DNA of 64,000 nucleotides, taken from the NCBI GenBank assembly GCA_010672785.1, contig JAAHFX010000006.1:187574-251573 (forward strand). The letters are read 5' to 3'. The notes under the pieces are model-generated. The model was given only the letters and a program-made list of their open reading frames with translations, was not told the DNA's origin and made no database searches. The DNA comes from Sphaerospermopsis sp. SIO1G1 (lineage in GTDB: Bacteria > Cyanobacteriota > Cyanobacteriia > Cyanobacteriales > Nostocaceae). The position numbers and the translations under genes are program-made. This document shows, one piece after another, positions 47,394-57,042 of the stretch (its first letter is position 1; each line of letters begins with the position of its first letter).

Positions 47394-48230
47394 TTATGGC
47401 CCTAAGTTGGAGATTTTATAACCTTGAGGATAGGTATGGGTGGGATGATCAGTGAAAAATGCAGATTGATTTTTCGCAGGGAAGAATTTTAAAAGTTTTG
47501 CTCTGGTTTTGAGGATGCTTTCTACTGTTTGACGTAATATTGGTGCAGGATGTTCAAATCCAAAAGCATCTAATATCTGGTTGTCTAGAAATGTGTAAGT
47601 TATCGGTTTTAAGGGTTTTGACATCCATTTTGGAAACCAACTAATAAATAAGTCACGGGTTGCTTCACCCACTTTTCTGTTATCTTCAGAATATACAAAG
47701 TTGGTTTTTTCATATTCCAAATTATATTGTTCAAATTCTGTATAGTTGTCAGGGATATTTTTGATATCCATGCGTTTACCAACTTCGCACCAAAAATAAA
47801 AATTTCCTAGTCTCTCATTTTCGCACATTAACCGCCAACCAAAACGTTGATTCCAGCGAATTGGTTCATAAATAAATGTTGAAAGTACATACAAAAAATC
47901 AGAATTTGCGATTTGAAAACGCCGATGAATGGAGTTCATTTTTTGTAAAGCTGCTGCACCTCTCTGGCTATCATAACCCCATTTAAGAATTTCTGTAATG
48001 ATTATAGATGTATCGTCATAGCGTTTTTGGGGACGATGAATAAATTCCCCTGTTTTATTCAGCAGTTTGGAAATACTAGGAATACAATACGTTCGCATTA
48101 AAGCAACTTCTAAAGATTTAGTAATATCCCAAGGAAATTCATAACCAAACATCAAATAACAAATTTGATCATGTTCACTTTTTGGATCAAGTTGCTGAAT
48201 TAATTTTAGATTTTTGTAGCGATTTAACAT
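47394..48230 (-). CDS. MpaB/rubber-oxygenase-like (DUF2236) protein
   Basis: 278 residues. RRFQIANSDFLYVLSTFIYE and PIRWNQRFGWRL fit the oxygenase-MpaB (DUF2236) family, whose known members include fungal MpaB and Lcp. His and Arg residues of the core are visible, but no heme ligand can be fixed by eye. It lies 23 bp downstream of the CO2-hydration gene and may be cotranscribed. In operons for the inducible CO2 system this place holds cupS, which it does not resemble. Confidence 0.75.
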   Translation of the reverse strand: MLNRYKNLKLIQQLDPKSEHDQICYLMFGYEFPWDITKSLEVALMRTYCIPSISKLLNKTGEFIHRPQKRYDDTSIIITEILKWGYDSQRGAAALQKMNSIHRRFQIANSDFLYVLSTFIYEPIRWNQRFGWRLMCENERLGNFYFWCEVGKRMDIKNIPDNYTEFEQYNLEYEKTNFVYSEDNRKVGEATRDLFISWFPKWMSKPLKPITYTFLDNQILDAFGFEHPAPILRQTVESILKTRAKLLKFFPAKNQSAFFTDHPTHTYPQGYKISNLGP

Positions 48231-48253
48231 CTACTAAATATCCTATAAATATC

Positions 48254-49384
48254 CTATTGATTCACTTCTAATAACCGAGAGGTTTTAAATCTTTCCATCC
48301 AATTTTCTAAATAAACTAAATTAGCCTTTTGTTCAGATAAATCTTCTGTATTTACAGGGTAGGGCATTAATCCTAGAATAGCAGCAGAAGTTACACAAAA
48401 CATTGACTTTTGGAAACTCATACAAATTTGTACCCTTAAGTCATCTTCACCCCGTAAACTTTGACGGTAAACTTCATGTAAATATTCTGGCAAATAATGA
48501 CGCATATCCTGCATTAACAAAGTGGGAGGAATACCAGCACCACCAATAGGTAAAGGATCTGCATACAATGCACCATACTGGAATCTGGCCTGATCTGGAG
48601 AAATTTGATATGCTTGAGCGTTGTAGGAAACTGTACCTAAAAATGGAGTTCCCCGGAAAAATATTGCTTCTACATAGGGTATTGCTGTATCTGCTAAAAA
48701 TGTTAATCCTACAGATTTAGGAATTAAATCATATACTGTATCTTGAATTTTTACACTATAGGTAATAGGTCTTAAAGCATCTTTTACTAAACCAGCTTTA
48801 ATATGATTGACAACATCGGGAATAGTCTGAATTTTACCTTGATCATACAAATCAGATAAACTCAAGAAAATATCAGCCATCACCCGCCAAAATTGACCCA
48901 ATCCACTATAATATGCAGATACTCTGAGTTGTTCTGTTAAAAAATCAGGAAATAATTGATTAAGTCCTAAAACCAGGGGATTATTCTTAAATTTAGTGTG
49001 AATTACAACTTTAGCATTCTCTATAAATTCGGGAGTATCTAAGTAACTATCTAAGCCACCTCCACCATGCCACATCATGGATTTCATACAGTATTCTGCA
49101 TATTCAAAATTAATTCTATCATGCCACCAATGGCGGAATAACTTATTAACAGAAAATTCTCCATTAAAATATTTAAAAAATGGAAAAAATACTAAGAATT
49201 GATGTTCAGCAATGTAAATTAAGTTATTAGAATAGGCATCTAAAACTACACCATAACTCTTGAGAATACCCACAACTTCTAAAACATTGTCTGGACTATC
49301 CTTTAGTAATGCTTGTCCAGTTAATAAGCGATTGATATACTCAGTTAATGGATGTTCTACAGTTTGCTTGTGACTATTGACCAT
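48254..49384 (-). CDS. cupB: CO2 hydration protein of NDH-1 (CupB/ChpX type)
   Basis: 376 residues. HWWHDRINFEYAEYCMKSMM with following WHGGGGLDSYLD holds the likely metal-binding His/Cys residues; FFRGTPFLGTVSYNAQAYQI and LPIGGAGIPPTLLMQDMRHY are family blocks. The protein attaches to NDH-1MS and turns CO2 into bicarbonate. Length (376, against about 440 for CupA) and the absence of cupS favour the constitutive CupB/ChpX system, not CupA. Third gene of ndhF-ndhD-cup, separated from ndhD by a MITE-like repeat. Confidence 0.88.
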   Translation of the reverse strand: MVNSHKQTVEHPLTEYINRLLTGQALLKDSPDNVLEVVGILKSYGVVLDAYSNNLIYIAEHQFLVFFPFFKYFNGEFSVNKLFRHWWHDRINFEYAEYCMKSMMWHGGGGLDSYLDTPEFIENAKVVIHTKFKNNPLVLGLNQLFPDFLTEQLRVSAYYSGLGQFWRVMADIFLSLSDLYDQGKIQTIPDVVNHIKAGLVKDALRPITYSVKIQDTVYDLIPKSVGLTFLADTAIPYVEAIFFRGTPFLGTVSYNAQAYQISPDQARFQYGALYADPLPIGGAGIPPTLLMQDMRHYLPEYLHEVYRQSLRGEDDLRVQICMSFQKSMFCVTSAAILGLMPYPVNTEDLSEQKANLVYLENWMERFKTSRLLEVNQ

Positions 49385-49459
49385 TGGTGTATTTCCTTAA
49401 AAATAATGGCGTTGCTGAATTAGGGATGAGTGGGAGAAAAATGAATTATTGATTCTTTC

Positions 49460-49553
49460 AGGACTTACGCAAAACATCTCTTGTAACTCTCATTCCTCTG
49501 TGTTCTCTGTGTTCTCTGTGGTTCGATTGTTCCATAGCTTGTGCGTAAGTCCT
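49460..49553 (-). repeat. MITE-like element (copy 6) between cupB and ndhD
   Basis: AGGACTTACGC at 49460 and GCGTAAGTCCT at 49553, 94 bp. Interior is the reverse of the copy at 22766. It is inserted inside the ndhF-ndhD-cup unit. Confidence 0.85.
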
Positions 49554-49583
49554 ATCTTTAATTCTCCTGACTCCTTAATATGC

Positions 49584-51077
49584 TTAATTTTCTACAGGCA
49601 TATTTGCCATTAAACTAACTGTCTTTTGAGTCATAGTTGTAATTGTTGGTTCTGTCCAATGTACCAACCAAGATGGTTGAATCCCAAAAATGACAATTAA
49701 TAACGCCAAAATAAAAGCAGGAATGCGATCGCTCCAATAAACTCTAGGTAAGTTAACCACGGGTGCTGATAAACGCCCGAAGAAAGCACGGTTGAGCAGA
49801 ATCAGAAAGTAAACAGCAGTTAAACCAGTTCCTAACATTGATAGTAGAGTTTGTAGAGGGAAAACCTCAAAGCTACCCCGAAAGATAATGAATTCAGCAA
49901 TAAAACCCACCATTCCCGGTATACCTGCACTGGCCATCACTCCTAAAACTATTAATGTCCCAATGACCGGCATTCCTCTTTCTGGATTTAAAAGTCCTTT
50001 GACAACATTTAAATCACGACTACCAACTTTTTGGTAAACAACCCCCACCAATAAAAACATCAACGCAGAAATTAAGCCGTGACTGACCATTTGCATCACA
50101 GCACCCAAAATACTTACAGGTGTAGATGCGGCAGCAGCTAGTAAAATATAGCCCATATGACCAATAGAACTATAGGCTACCATTTTCTTCATATCCGTTT
50201 GGGCGATCGCACAGGATGCACCAAACAATACACTAACTACAGCCCATGTTGCTAAGGTTGGTGCAGCATACTCCCAAGCTGCTGGTAACAAGTTCATCCC
50301 AAACCGCAGTAAACCATAAGTACCCAACTTCAACAATACCCCAGCCAACAGCACAGAAATAGGTGTAGAAGCCTCTACGTGAGCATCTGGTAACCAGGTA
50401 TGGAAAGGTACGAGGGGAATTTTAATTCCAAACCCAATCAAAATCCCTACCAATAGTACAACTTGTGTTGTGAGCGGGAGAGTGTGAGAGTTTAAGGTTG
50501 CTAGTCCAAAGCTAGGAGAATCACTTAACCATACCATCCCCAAGAAACTAGCTAAAATCAGAATTCCAGAAATAGCGGTGTAAATCAAAAACTTTGTTGC
50601 GGCATAACCTCTTCTTGTACCACCCCAAATTGCAATGAGTAGATAGAGAGGAATTAATTCTAACTCGTAAAACAAGAAGAATAATAATAAATCCTGTGCT
50701 AAAAATGCTCCTATTACCCCAGCACAAAGAAGCAAAATTAGAGAGTAGTAAAATCTCGGTCTTTGAGTAGTTGGATTACTGCTATAAATGGCAATACAGG
50801 TTAAAATTCCATTCAACAATAGCAGTGGCAAAGATAAACCATCTATACCCAGATTATAATTCAATCCTAAAACATCTATCCAAGGTAAGGATTCAGCAAA
50901 CTGTATTCCTACATCTGCGGGATTAAATTGAAATGTGAGTAATACTGTCCACAAAAATATAATCACCGCTACAATTAAAGCTATCCAACGGGCTATTTTT
51001 CCACTCATAGCAGCGGGATAGAAACCGATTAAGGCTGAACCCAGTAAGGGCAGCAAAATCAAAATACTTAACATCAT
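49584..51077 (-). CDS. ndhD: NAD(P)H-quinone oxidoreductase subunit D (NdhD, CO2-uptake paralogue)
   Basis: 497 residues, 13-14 membrane segments. FYELELIPLYLLIAIWGG and PFHTWLPDAHVEASTPISVL are the antiporter-like motifs of complex I ND4. Linked to ndhF and cup, it is a NdhD3/NdhD4-type paralogue; probably NdhD4. Proton pumping coupled to CO2 hydration is the family role. Confidence 0.93.
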   Translation of the reverse strand: MMLSILILLPLLGSALIGFYPAAMSGKIARWIALIVAVIIFLWTVLLTFQFNPADVGIQFAESLPWIDVLGLNYNLGIDGLSLPLLLLNGILTCIAIYSSNPTTQRPRFYYSLILLLCAGVIGAFLAQDLLLFFLFYELELIPLYLLIAIWGGTRRGYAATKFLIYTAISGILILASFLGMVWLSDSPSFGLATLNSHTLPLTTQVVLLVGILIGFGIKIPLVPFHTWLPDAHVEASTPISVLLAGVLLKLGTYGLLRFGMNLLPAAWEYAAPTLATWAVVSVLFGASCAIAQTDMKKMVAYSSIGHMGYILLAAAASTPVSILGAVMQMVSHGLISALMFLLVGVVYQKVGSRDLNVVKGLLNPERGMPVIGTLIVLGVMASAGIPGMVGFIAEFIIFRGSFEVFPLQTLLSMLGTGLTAVYFLILLNRAFFGRLSAPVVNLPRVYWSDRIPAFILALLIVIFGIQPSWLVHWTEPTITTMTQKTVSLMANMPVEN

Positions 51078-51087
51078 AACTTAGTCA

Positions 51088-51126
51088 TGGGTGATTGGTG
51101 ATTGGTGATTGGTGATTGGTGATTAG
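51088..51126. repeat. TGATTGG array upstream of ndhD
   Basis: Five tandem TGATTGG heptamers (51088-51124), in the 281-bp ndhF-ndhD gap. Confidence 0.85.
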
Positions 51127-51283
51127 TTATTAGTAGTTTTACGAACTCACTATGAACTACCAATTACCTAAACAGTGTTTCTTGAGTACCTATTATGCAA
51201 ATTGGAGACAGAAAAATCTCAGGAAGTTGACTATGTATAGGAATTATGCCTACTTATTAACATTGTGGGAAAATATTATCTGT

Positions 51284-51357
51284 TTTCACTGTTAACTGTT
51301 CCCTGTTAACTGTTAACTGTTCCCTGTTAACTGTTCCCTGTTCCCTATTCCCTAGAA
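51284..51357. repeat. TTAACTG / TTCCCTG heptamer array
   Basis: About ten 7-nt units between ndhF and ndhD, ending at the ndhF stop codon. Confidence 0.88.
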
Positions 51358-51358
51358 C

Positions 51359-53215
51359 CTAAAAAGGCAAATTATCCAGTAAACCTAACGACCAGCTAAT
51401 AAAGAAACCAAGAATACTGATAACTACTAAGATAGTTAACATATAAGCTTGGGACTGACCAGAAATACTGTACTTTAAACTCTGTCCACCGAAAATGGTT
51501 GCAAAACCAATGAGGTTAACCAAACCATCTACTAGATAGCGATCGCTCCAAGCTGATATCTTCGATAACATTCCGACAGCACTAACAATGGTGAGGCGAT
51601 AGATGCGATCAATGTAAAAGTCATAACCAAGTAAGTCTTGCAGAAATCTCCATCCTAAGATAGTGGATCTTGACCAACCTTTATGTAAATGTATCGTTGA
51701 ACCTATGGTCAGTCCTAAAATAGTGGAAGCTAACAGGGCAGATAACACATACCAATCTATACTTTCCCATTCTGGTAGTAAGTACCATTGCTGGAGCATG
51801 AGGGGCAAAATTAAGGTAATGATGGTTAAAGTCACCATTGGTAAAGCCATAGTCCAGCCCACTTCAGGCGCGCGGCGTGTTTTCTGTTGTGGTTCTCCCC
51901 AAAATATCAATCGGAATACTCTGGTTAAGTTTAAGGTGGTTAAACCATTAACTAGGAGTAAAATTGTAATCACCCAAGGACTAACGGTAACTAAACCCGC
52001 CGCCCAAGCTAACATTGCCCAAAAGCTTCCCAATGGTATTAATGTCACCATTCCTGCTGCACCCACGACAAAGGCGGTAGTAGTAGCTGGCATTCGTGAC
52101 CATAGTCCACCCATTTCTGTAAGGTCTTGACTTTGGGTCGTGTATATAATAGAGCCAGAACTCATAAACAATAGGGCTTTGGCGATCGCATGAGTTAAGA
52201 GCAACATTAAAGCTACACCACCTTGTTCTAAACCCACCGCCAGAAATACTAACCCCATATATGCACTGGTAGAATGGGATAAAGCTCGTTTGATATCTAT
52301 TTGCGCTATGGATACCAATGTTGCCCCCACAGCAGTCACTATACCCAATACTACTAAAATATTTAGAGCTACAGGAGATAAAGCTAGAATAGGTTGGATT
52401 TTGTAAAGTACATAAGCTCCCCCAGCCACCACAAGAGAGTTCCGCATTACCGATGCTGGGTTTGGCCCTTCCATAGCCTCATCCAACCACAAATGTAGAG
52501 GAAACTGAGCACACTTACCAGCAGGCCCAGCAATTAAAGCAATGCCTAATAATGTAGATGTCAAAGGGCTAATTTCAGCAGTTTGCGCCCATTCATACAA
52601 GTCGGAAAAATCTAAACTTCCAGCTAAGTTGGAAAGGGTGACAACACCCATCAGTAAGAGCAAGTCTCCCACCCGTTTAGTGAGAAAGGCATCTCGCGCT
52701 GCTGTGACTACTAAAGGTTGAGCATACCAAAAACCCACCAATAGATAGGTGGAAAGGGTGAGAACTTCCAACAATCCATAACTGAGGAATAAAGAATCAC
52801 TAATTGCCAATCCACACAAGGCAGCTTCAAAAAATCCCAGTAATGCAAAAAACCTCGCTAATGACCAGTCTTTTTCCATATAACCCAAAGCATAAATTTG
52901 AGCCAATAGACTTAAACCAGTAATTAAAACTACCGCGCCAATGCTTACTGGTGATAGTTCTAAAGCAAAGGTTAACTGAAAGTCTGCTGCTTGAAACCAA
53001 GTAATTACTAAGTTCTCTTCCTCTCTATTCCATATATCTCTAAACACCAAAAGGCTGTGGAGAAAACCTAAAAAGGTGGTCATTAAGTTGAAATAGGCTG
53101 CTGGCCGTGGCCCAGTACGTTTGATTAAACCTATACCCCAAGGCAAAGTTAAAATTGCACCTAGTAAGCTGTAAAAAGGTACAAACCAACTCATGAAGAA
53201 TAGAAAGTCATTCAT
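51359..53215 (-). CDS. ndhF: NAD(P)H-quinone oxidoreductase subunit F (NdhF, CO2-uptake paralogue)
   Basis: 618 residues, about 15-16 membrane segments. APAGKCAQFPLHLWLDEAME is replaced for the PLPxWLPDAMEGP motif of respiratory NdhF, as in CO2-uptake paralogues; TQSQDLTEMGGLWSRMP is conserved. Together with ndhD and cup it makes the distal arm of NDH-1MS/MS'. First gene of the unit, divergent from ccmK2. Assignment as NdhF4 is by linkage and by CupB, not proven. Confidence 0.92.
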   Translation of the reverse strand: MNDFLFFMSWFVPFYSLLGAILTLPWGIGLIKRTGPRPAAYFNLMTTFLGFLHSLLVFRDIWNREEENLVITWFQAADFQLTFALELSPVSIGAVVLITGLSLLAQIYALGYMEKDWSLARFFALLGFFEAALCGLAISDSLFLSYGLLEVLTLSTYLLVGFWYAQPLVVTAARDAFLTKRVGDLLLLMGVVTLSNLAGSLDFSDLYEWAQTAEISPLTSTLLGIALIAGPAGKCAQFPLHLWLDEAMEGPNPASVMRNSLVVAGGAYVLYKIQPILALSPVALNILVVLGIVTAVGATLVSIAQIDIKRALSHSTSAYMGLVFLAVGLEQGGVALMLLLTHAIAKALLFMSSGSIIYTTQSQDLTEMGGLWSRMPATTTAFVVGAAGMVTLIPLGSFWAMLAWAAGLVTVSPWVITILLLVNGLTTLNLTRVFRLIFWGEPQQKTRRAPEVGWTMALPMVTLTIITLILPLMLQQWYLLPEWESIDWYVLSALLASTILGLTIGSTIHLHKGWSRSTILGWRFLQDLLGYDFYIDRIYRLTIVSAVGMLSKISAWSDRYLVDGLVNLIGFATIFGGQSLKYSISGQSQAYMLTILVVISILGFFISWSLGLLDNLPF

Positions 53216-53872
53216 CTAAATTTTCCTTGACGACTCAATCTTTAGTTTATTAAACAAGTTGAAAAAAACTTTCGTTGGCATAGATTTAAATTTTGAAAAT
53301 ATTGATTTTGTTAAATCTTTTGATTAATTTTCTACTATGTATTTTTACTCTTATTTCTGCTATATAAATACTATTTCAACATAAATTTACATAGTTAGTA
53401 GCATTTACTCGTACCTACAAAACCTCTGGTTATAAATTTATATTTCTAAGTTGGGCAAATAATTTTATAGGTTATATTTGGTAAACTTATCTATTTTTTA
53501 CTACATCACTAAAAACCTAGCAAGGGGCGGGGAAAGATTGAGACAGTATATGATACAGCTATTCATCAATCCCAACCAGATGAAGTTAGCACTGGCTATG
53601 AATAATGTTTTCTAAATGTGATAAAGAAATTATAAAGCATAAGTTGTCACTCAAGGAAACCGTAGGCTTATATGTTTTTTAGGAGCATATTAAGTTTTGT
53701 TAAGTTTTTTAAAACTTTTTTATTACAAACTATTATAGTATTTTATGTTGCCAGGGATGCCAAGGTTTCATATGCTTATTTTTAGAAGTAATTTTCTTCG
53801 CTCAAAATGAGCATCCCCGTCGAAAATTTCCACAGATAACACAAATTGTATTAAATTTTTAGGAGTTCTGCG
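53216..53872. promoter_or_regulatory. Divergent control region between ndhF and the ccm operon
   Basis: 657 bp, AT-rich and free of repeat arrays, unlike most long gaps. It must hold the promoters of both the ndhF-ndhD-cup unit and the ccm operon. No motif can be named with confidence; a GAGGAG-like site is not seen, but TTTTTAGGAG lies before ATG 53873. A LysR-type (RbcR/CcmR) binding site may be here. Confidence 0.5.
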
Positions 53873-54181
53873 ATGCCAATTGCAGTTGGAATGATTGAAA
53901 CAAAAGGTTTTCCAGCAGTAGTAGAAGCTGCTGATGCGATGGTGAAAGCAGCCCGTGTGACTTTAGTTGGATATGAAAAAATCGGTAGCGGTCGGGTAAC
54001 AGTTATAGTTCGTGGCGACGTATCCGAGGTACAAGCTTCAGTAGCGGCTGGAGTAGAAGGTGCAAAAAGAGTCAACGGTGGTGAAGTATTATCCACCCAC
54101 ATCATCGCTCGTCCCCATGAAAACCTAGAATATGTATTACCAATTCGTTATACCGAAGCAGTAGAACAGTTCCGAACTTAG
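53873..54181 (+). CDS. ccmK2: Carboxysome shell protein CcmK2
   Basis: 102 residues: [20 protein letters not shown] and the pore motif [16 protein letters not shown]-terminal [19 protein letters not shown]-domain protein that forms hexamers making up the facets of the carboxysome shell. Length and position (first of two) correspond to CcmK2 of other beta-cyanobacteria. AGGAG site before ATG. Confidence 0.95.
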   Translation: MPIAVGMIETKGFPAVVEAADAMVKAARVTLVGYEKIGSGRVTVIVRGDVSEVQASVAAGVEGAKRVNGGEVLSTHIIARPHENLEYVLPIRYTEAVEQFRT

Positions 54182-54282
54182 AAACTGCAAAGACATACAA
54201 CAACGAATGCACTTACAAAAAGACAGAGATTACCTGTTTTTTGCTTGTTCAAACAAAATAAATTAAGGAAGGATCGAGAAAA

Positions 54283-54624
54283 ATGTCAATTGCAGTAGGA
54301 ATGGTTGAAACCCTAGGTTTTCCAGCAGTAGTAGAAGCTGCTGATGCGATGGTGAAAGCAGCCCGTGTGACTTTAGTTGGATATGAAAAAATCGGTAGCG
54401 GTCGGGTAACAGTTATAGTTCGTGGCGATGTATCCGAAGTACAAGCTTCAGTAGGTGCTGGGGTAGATAACGTCAAGAGAGTAAACGGTGGTCAAGTGCT
54501 ATCCACCCATATTATTGCCCGTCCTCACGAAAACTTAGAATATGTACTCCCAATTCGGTATACAGAAGATGTAGAACAATTCCGGGAAGGTGTGAGTGGA
54601 ATTCGTCCTGTTAACAGACCATAA
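54283..54624 (+). CDS. ccmK1: Carboxysome shell protein CcmK1
   Basis: 113 residues. Nearly identical to the preceding gene over residues 1-95 and with an extended C-terminus ([13 protein letters not shown]), which marks CcmK1. Its pore motif KIGSGR is the same. 101 bp after ccmK2, and 2 bp before ccmL. The near-identity of DNA (54300-54460 with 53890-54050) indicates recent duplication or gene conversion. Confidence 0.95.
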   Translation: MSIAVGMVETLGFPAVVEAADAMVKAARVTLVGYEKIGSGRVTVIVRGDVSEVQASVGAGVDNVKRVNGGQVLSTHIIARPHENLEYVLPIRYTEDVEQFREGVSGIRPVNRP

Positions 54625-54626
54625 GA

Positions 54627-54932
54627 ATGCAAATTGCCAAAGTACGAGGCACAGTAGTTAGCACCCAAAAAGATCCCAGTCTCACAGGTGTGAAACTATT
54701 GATGCTGCAACTGATAGATGAAAACGGGAATATCCTGCCAAAATACGAAGTAGCAGCAGATAACAGTGTTGGGGCAGGAGTGGATGAGTGGGTGCTTTTC
54801 AGTCGTGGAAGTGCTGCTCGTCAGGTTCTCGGAAATGAACAACGTCCATTAGATGCGGCGGTAGTAGCGATCATAGACACCGTTCATATTCAAGGTGGAT
54901 TAGTCTACAGCAAAAAAGATCAATATAGATAG
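54627..54932 (+). CDS. ccmL: Carboxysome shell vertex protein CcmL
   Basis: 101 residues. MQIAKVRGTVVSTQKDPSLT, DNSVGAGVDEWVLFSRGSAA and the C-terminal VVAIIDTVHI identify the EutN/CcmL pentamer that closes the shell vertices. The start is 2 bp after the ccmK1 stop, translationally coupled. Confidence 0.96.
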   Translation: MQIAKVRGTVVSTQKDPSLTGVKLLMLQLIDENGNILPKYEVAADNSVGAGVDEWVLFSRGSAARQVLGNEQRPLDAAVVAIIDTVHIQGGLVYSKKDQYR

Positions 54933-54939
54933 TCAGGAA

Positions 54940-55014
54940 GCAGGTGATTGGTAATTGGTAATTGGTGAATAGTAACTGATAACTGATAACTGACCACTGG
55001 TAACTGACAAAAAG
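54940..55014. repeat. Degenerate heptamer array between ccmL and ccmM
   Basis: Units of TGATTGG, TAATTGG and AACTGAT type. The following AGGAGG site for ccmM at about 55022 is intact. Confidence 0.8.
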
Positions 55015-55036
55015 CATATTCAGGAGGAATCTCACA

Positions 55037-56683
55037 ATGGCAGTCCGCAGCACGGCGGCACCCCCAACCCCGTGGTCAAGGAGTTTAGCTGAACCCGATA
55101 TCCATCAAACCGCATTTGTACATTCTTCTTGTAACTTAATTGGGGATGTACACCTGGGTGCGAATGTGATTATTGCCCCAGGAACTTCTATCAGAGCAGA
55201 TGAAGGAACACCCTTTCATATAGGTGAAAATACTAATATTCAAGATGGTGTAGTCATTCATGGGTTGGAGCAAGGCCGAGTAGTTGGCGATGATGGCAGA
55301 AAATACTCAGTCTGGGTTGGTAAAAATGCTTCGATTACCCACATGGCCCTGATTCATGGACCAGCCTATGTAGGCGATAGTTGCTTCATTGGCTTTCGCT
55401 CTACAGTTTTTAATGCCAGGGTAGGTGCTGGTTGCATCGTAATGATGCACGCCCTCATACAAGATGTAGAAATACCACCGGGTAAATACGTAGCTTCTGG
55501 ATCAGTAATTACTACACAGCAGCAAGCTGATCGTCTGCCAGATGTACAAGATCAGGATCAGGAATTTGCTCACCACGTGGTGGGGATAAATCAAGCTTTG
55601 CGGGCTGGTTATCGCTGTGCAGAGGATCTTAAATGTATTGCCCCGATTCGGGACGAATTAACGCAAAATTATACAAGTATTACCGTTGAAGAATTGGATA
55701 GGAGTAGTGAAGTGGCAAGCAAATTGGGTGCAGATACAGTAGAACAGGTACGTTACCTACTGGAGCAAGGCTATAAAATTGGTACAGAACACGTAGGTGA
55801 ACGCCGTTTCCGCACAGGTGTTTGGGAAAGCTGCCAACCTATTGAAACCCGATCTTTAGGAGAAGCTATCTCTGCTTTAGAATCCTGTTTAACAGACCAT
55901 AGTGGCGAGTATGTGCGTTTGTTTGGTATTAACCAAGGTAGAAAACGGGTTCTAGAAACCATCATTCAACGTCCTGATGGAGTAGTAGGTAGTTCTGGCT
56001 TCAAAGCTCCTGCGGCGACATCTAACGGATCTTACAGAAGCTATAGCAGCAACGGTAACGGAGCAGTTGCCAGCGGTAGTTTGAGTGCTGAAACTGTTAA
56101 TCAAATCAATCAACTTTTAGCCAGTGGTTACAAAATTGGTACAGAACACGTAGATGAGCGTCGTTTTCGTACTGGTACTTGGACAAGTAGCGAATCCATT
56201 GAAGCAACTTCTGCAAATCAAGTAGTAGCAGCTTTAGAAAAATGTATGAATTCTCATCAAGGGGAATATGTACGTTTGATTGGTATTGATAGCAAAGCTA
56301 AACGTCGTGTACTAGAAGCTATTATTCAACGTCCTGACGGACCAGTAGTTGCTTCTAGTAATGGTAAAGCACCTGTAACATCCAATTATGTGGGTGGTAG
56401 CACTGCAACTGTAACCAGTTCCAGTTTGAGTACAGAGGTAGTTGATCAACTCCAACAGCTACTAACCAGTGGTTTTAAAATTAGCATTGAACACGTAGAT
56501 AAACGCCGCTTCCGTACTGGTACTTGGACAAGTGCTGGACAGATTGAAGCAAGATCAAAAGCAGAAGCGATCGCTGCGGTAGAAGCTTGTATTTCTAAAT
56601 ACTCTGGTGAGTACGTGCGTTTAATCGGAATTGATTCTTCAGCCAAGCGTCGTGTACTAGAAACAATTATCCATCGTCCATAA
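55037..56683 (+). CDS. ccmM: Carboxysome scaffold protein CcmM (gamma-carbonic anhydrase plus three RbcS-like domains)
   Basis: 548 residues. Residues 1-205 form a left-handed beta-helix carbonic anhydrase. His75 (VVIHG), His102 (SITHMA) and His107 (ALIHG) are the zinc ligands, and Cys194/Cys200 in YRCAEDLKC allow the activating disulfide, so the enzyme should be active. Then three small-subunit-like domains of about 85 residues (from about 228, 348 and 475; each with YKIGTEHV or [14 protein letters not shown] and YVRL-GI) joined by flexible linkers, which bind Rubisco. An internal GTG at 55712 with an AGGAG site could produce the short form. AGGAGG site before the first ATG. Confidence 0.97.
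   Translation: MAVRSTAAPPTPWSRSLAEPDIHQTAFVHSSCNLIGDVHLGANVIIAPGTSIRADEGTPFHIGENTNIQDGVVIHGLEQGRVVGDDGRKYSVWVGKNASITHMALIHGPAYVGDSCFIGFRSTVFNARVGAGCIVMMHALIQDVEIPPGKYVASGSVITTQQQADRLPDVQDQDQEFAHHVVGINQALRAGYRCAEDLKCIAPIRDELTQNYTSITVEELDRSSEVASKLGADTVEQVRYLLEQGYKIGTEHVGERRFRTGVWESCQPIETRSLGEAISALESCLTDHSGEYVRLFGINQGRKRVLETIIQRPDGVVGSSGFKAPAATSNGSYRSYSSNGNGAVASGSLSAETVNQINQLLASGYKIGTEHVDERRFRTGTWTSSESIEATSANQVVAALEKCMNSHQGEYVRLIGIDSKAKRRVLEAIIQRPDGPVVASSNGKAPVTSNYVGGSTATVTSSSLSTEVVDQLQQLLTSGFKISIEHVDKRRFRTGTWTSAGQIEARSKAEAIAAVEACISKYSGEYVRLIGIDSSAKRRVLETIIHRP
55700..55714 (+). promoter_or_regulatory. Internal ribosome site and GTG start for the short CcmM form
   Basis: AGGAG at 55700-55704, 7 nt, then in-frame GTG at 55712-55714 (codon 226). 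It would give a product of 323 residues, about 35 kDa, consisting of the three RbcS-like domains. Confidence 0.7.
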
Positions 56684-56687
56684 TTTA

Positions 56688-56757
56688 GGTGATTGGTGAT
56701 TGGTGATTGGTGATTGGTGACTGGTGATTGGTGACTGGTGACTGGTGATTGGGTAAA
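56688..56757. repeat. TGATTGG array after ccmM
   Basis: Nine or ten TGATTGG/TGACTGG heptamers directly after the ccmM stop codon. Confidence 0.9.
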
Positions 56758-56762
56758 TTTCT

Positions 56763-56905
56763 TAATTACGTAAGCGAAGCTCCTCTGAAAGAGGCATTAC
56801 GTAAGCAAAGCTCTCCCGAAGGGAGCATTATGAATTACGTAAGCAAAGCTCTCCCGAAGGGAGCATTACGTAAGCGAAGCTCTCCTGAAAGGAGCATTAC
56901 GAATT
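56763..56905. repeat. Tandem hairpin array between ccmM and ccmN
   Basis: Four units, each ATTACGTAAGC(A/G)AAGC plus a stem-loop: CCTCT-GAA-AGAGG, CTCCC-GAA-GGGAG twice, CTCCT-GAA-AGGAG. The stems differ but stay complementary. Confidence 0.85.
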
Positions 56906-56950
56906 GTCAAAGGTGACTAGTGTCAAAAAGCGAGAGGTAGAATTAATTTT

Positions 56951-57005
56951 TACCCAACCTCCCCATCACCCCATCACCCCATCACCCCATCACCCCATCA
57001 CCCCA
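56951..57005. repeat. CCCCATCA octamer array before ccmN
   Basis: About five tandem 8-nt units CCCCATCA just upstream of ccmN, which itself begins at 57043. Confidence 0.88.
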
Positions 57006-57042
57006 ATAAATATTCATTGTTCCGGCTTCCGAGGTAAAATTA

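Noticed and set aside
47143..47421. Forward frame of 92 codons at the OppC gene start
   Set aside because: It overlaps the permease antisense and a CAGAGGCGCAGAGGACGC-type interspersed repeat.
48254..49384. CupA (inducible, NDH-1MS) instead of CupB
   Set aside because: The protein is about 65 residues shorter than typical CupA and no cupS follows; CupB is preferred but not proven.
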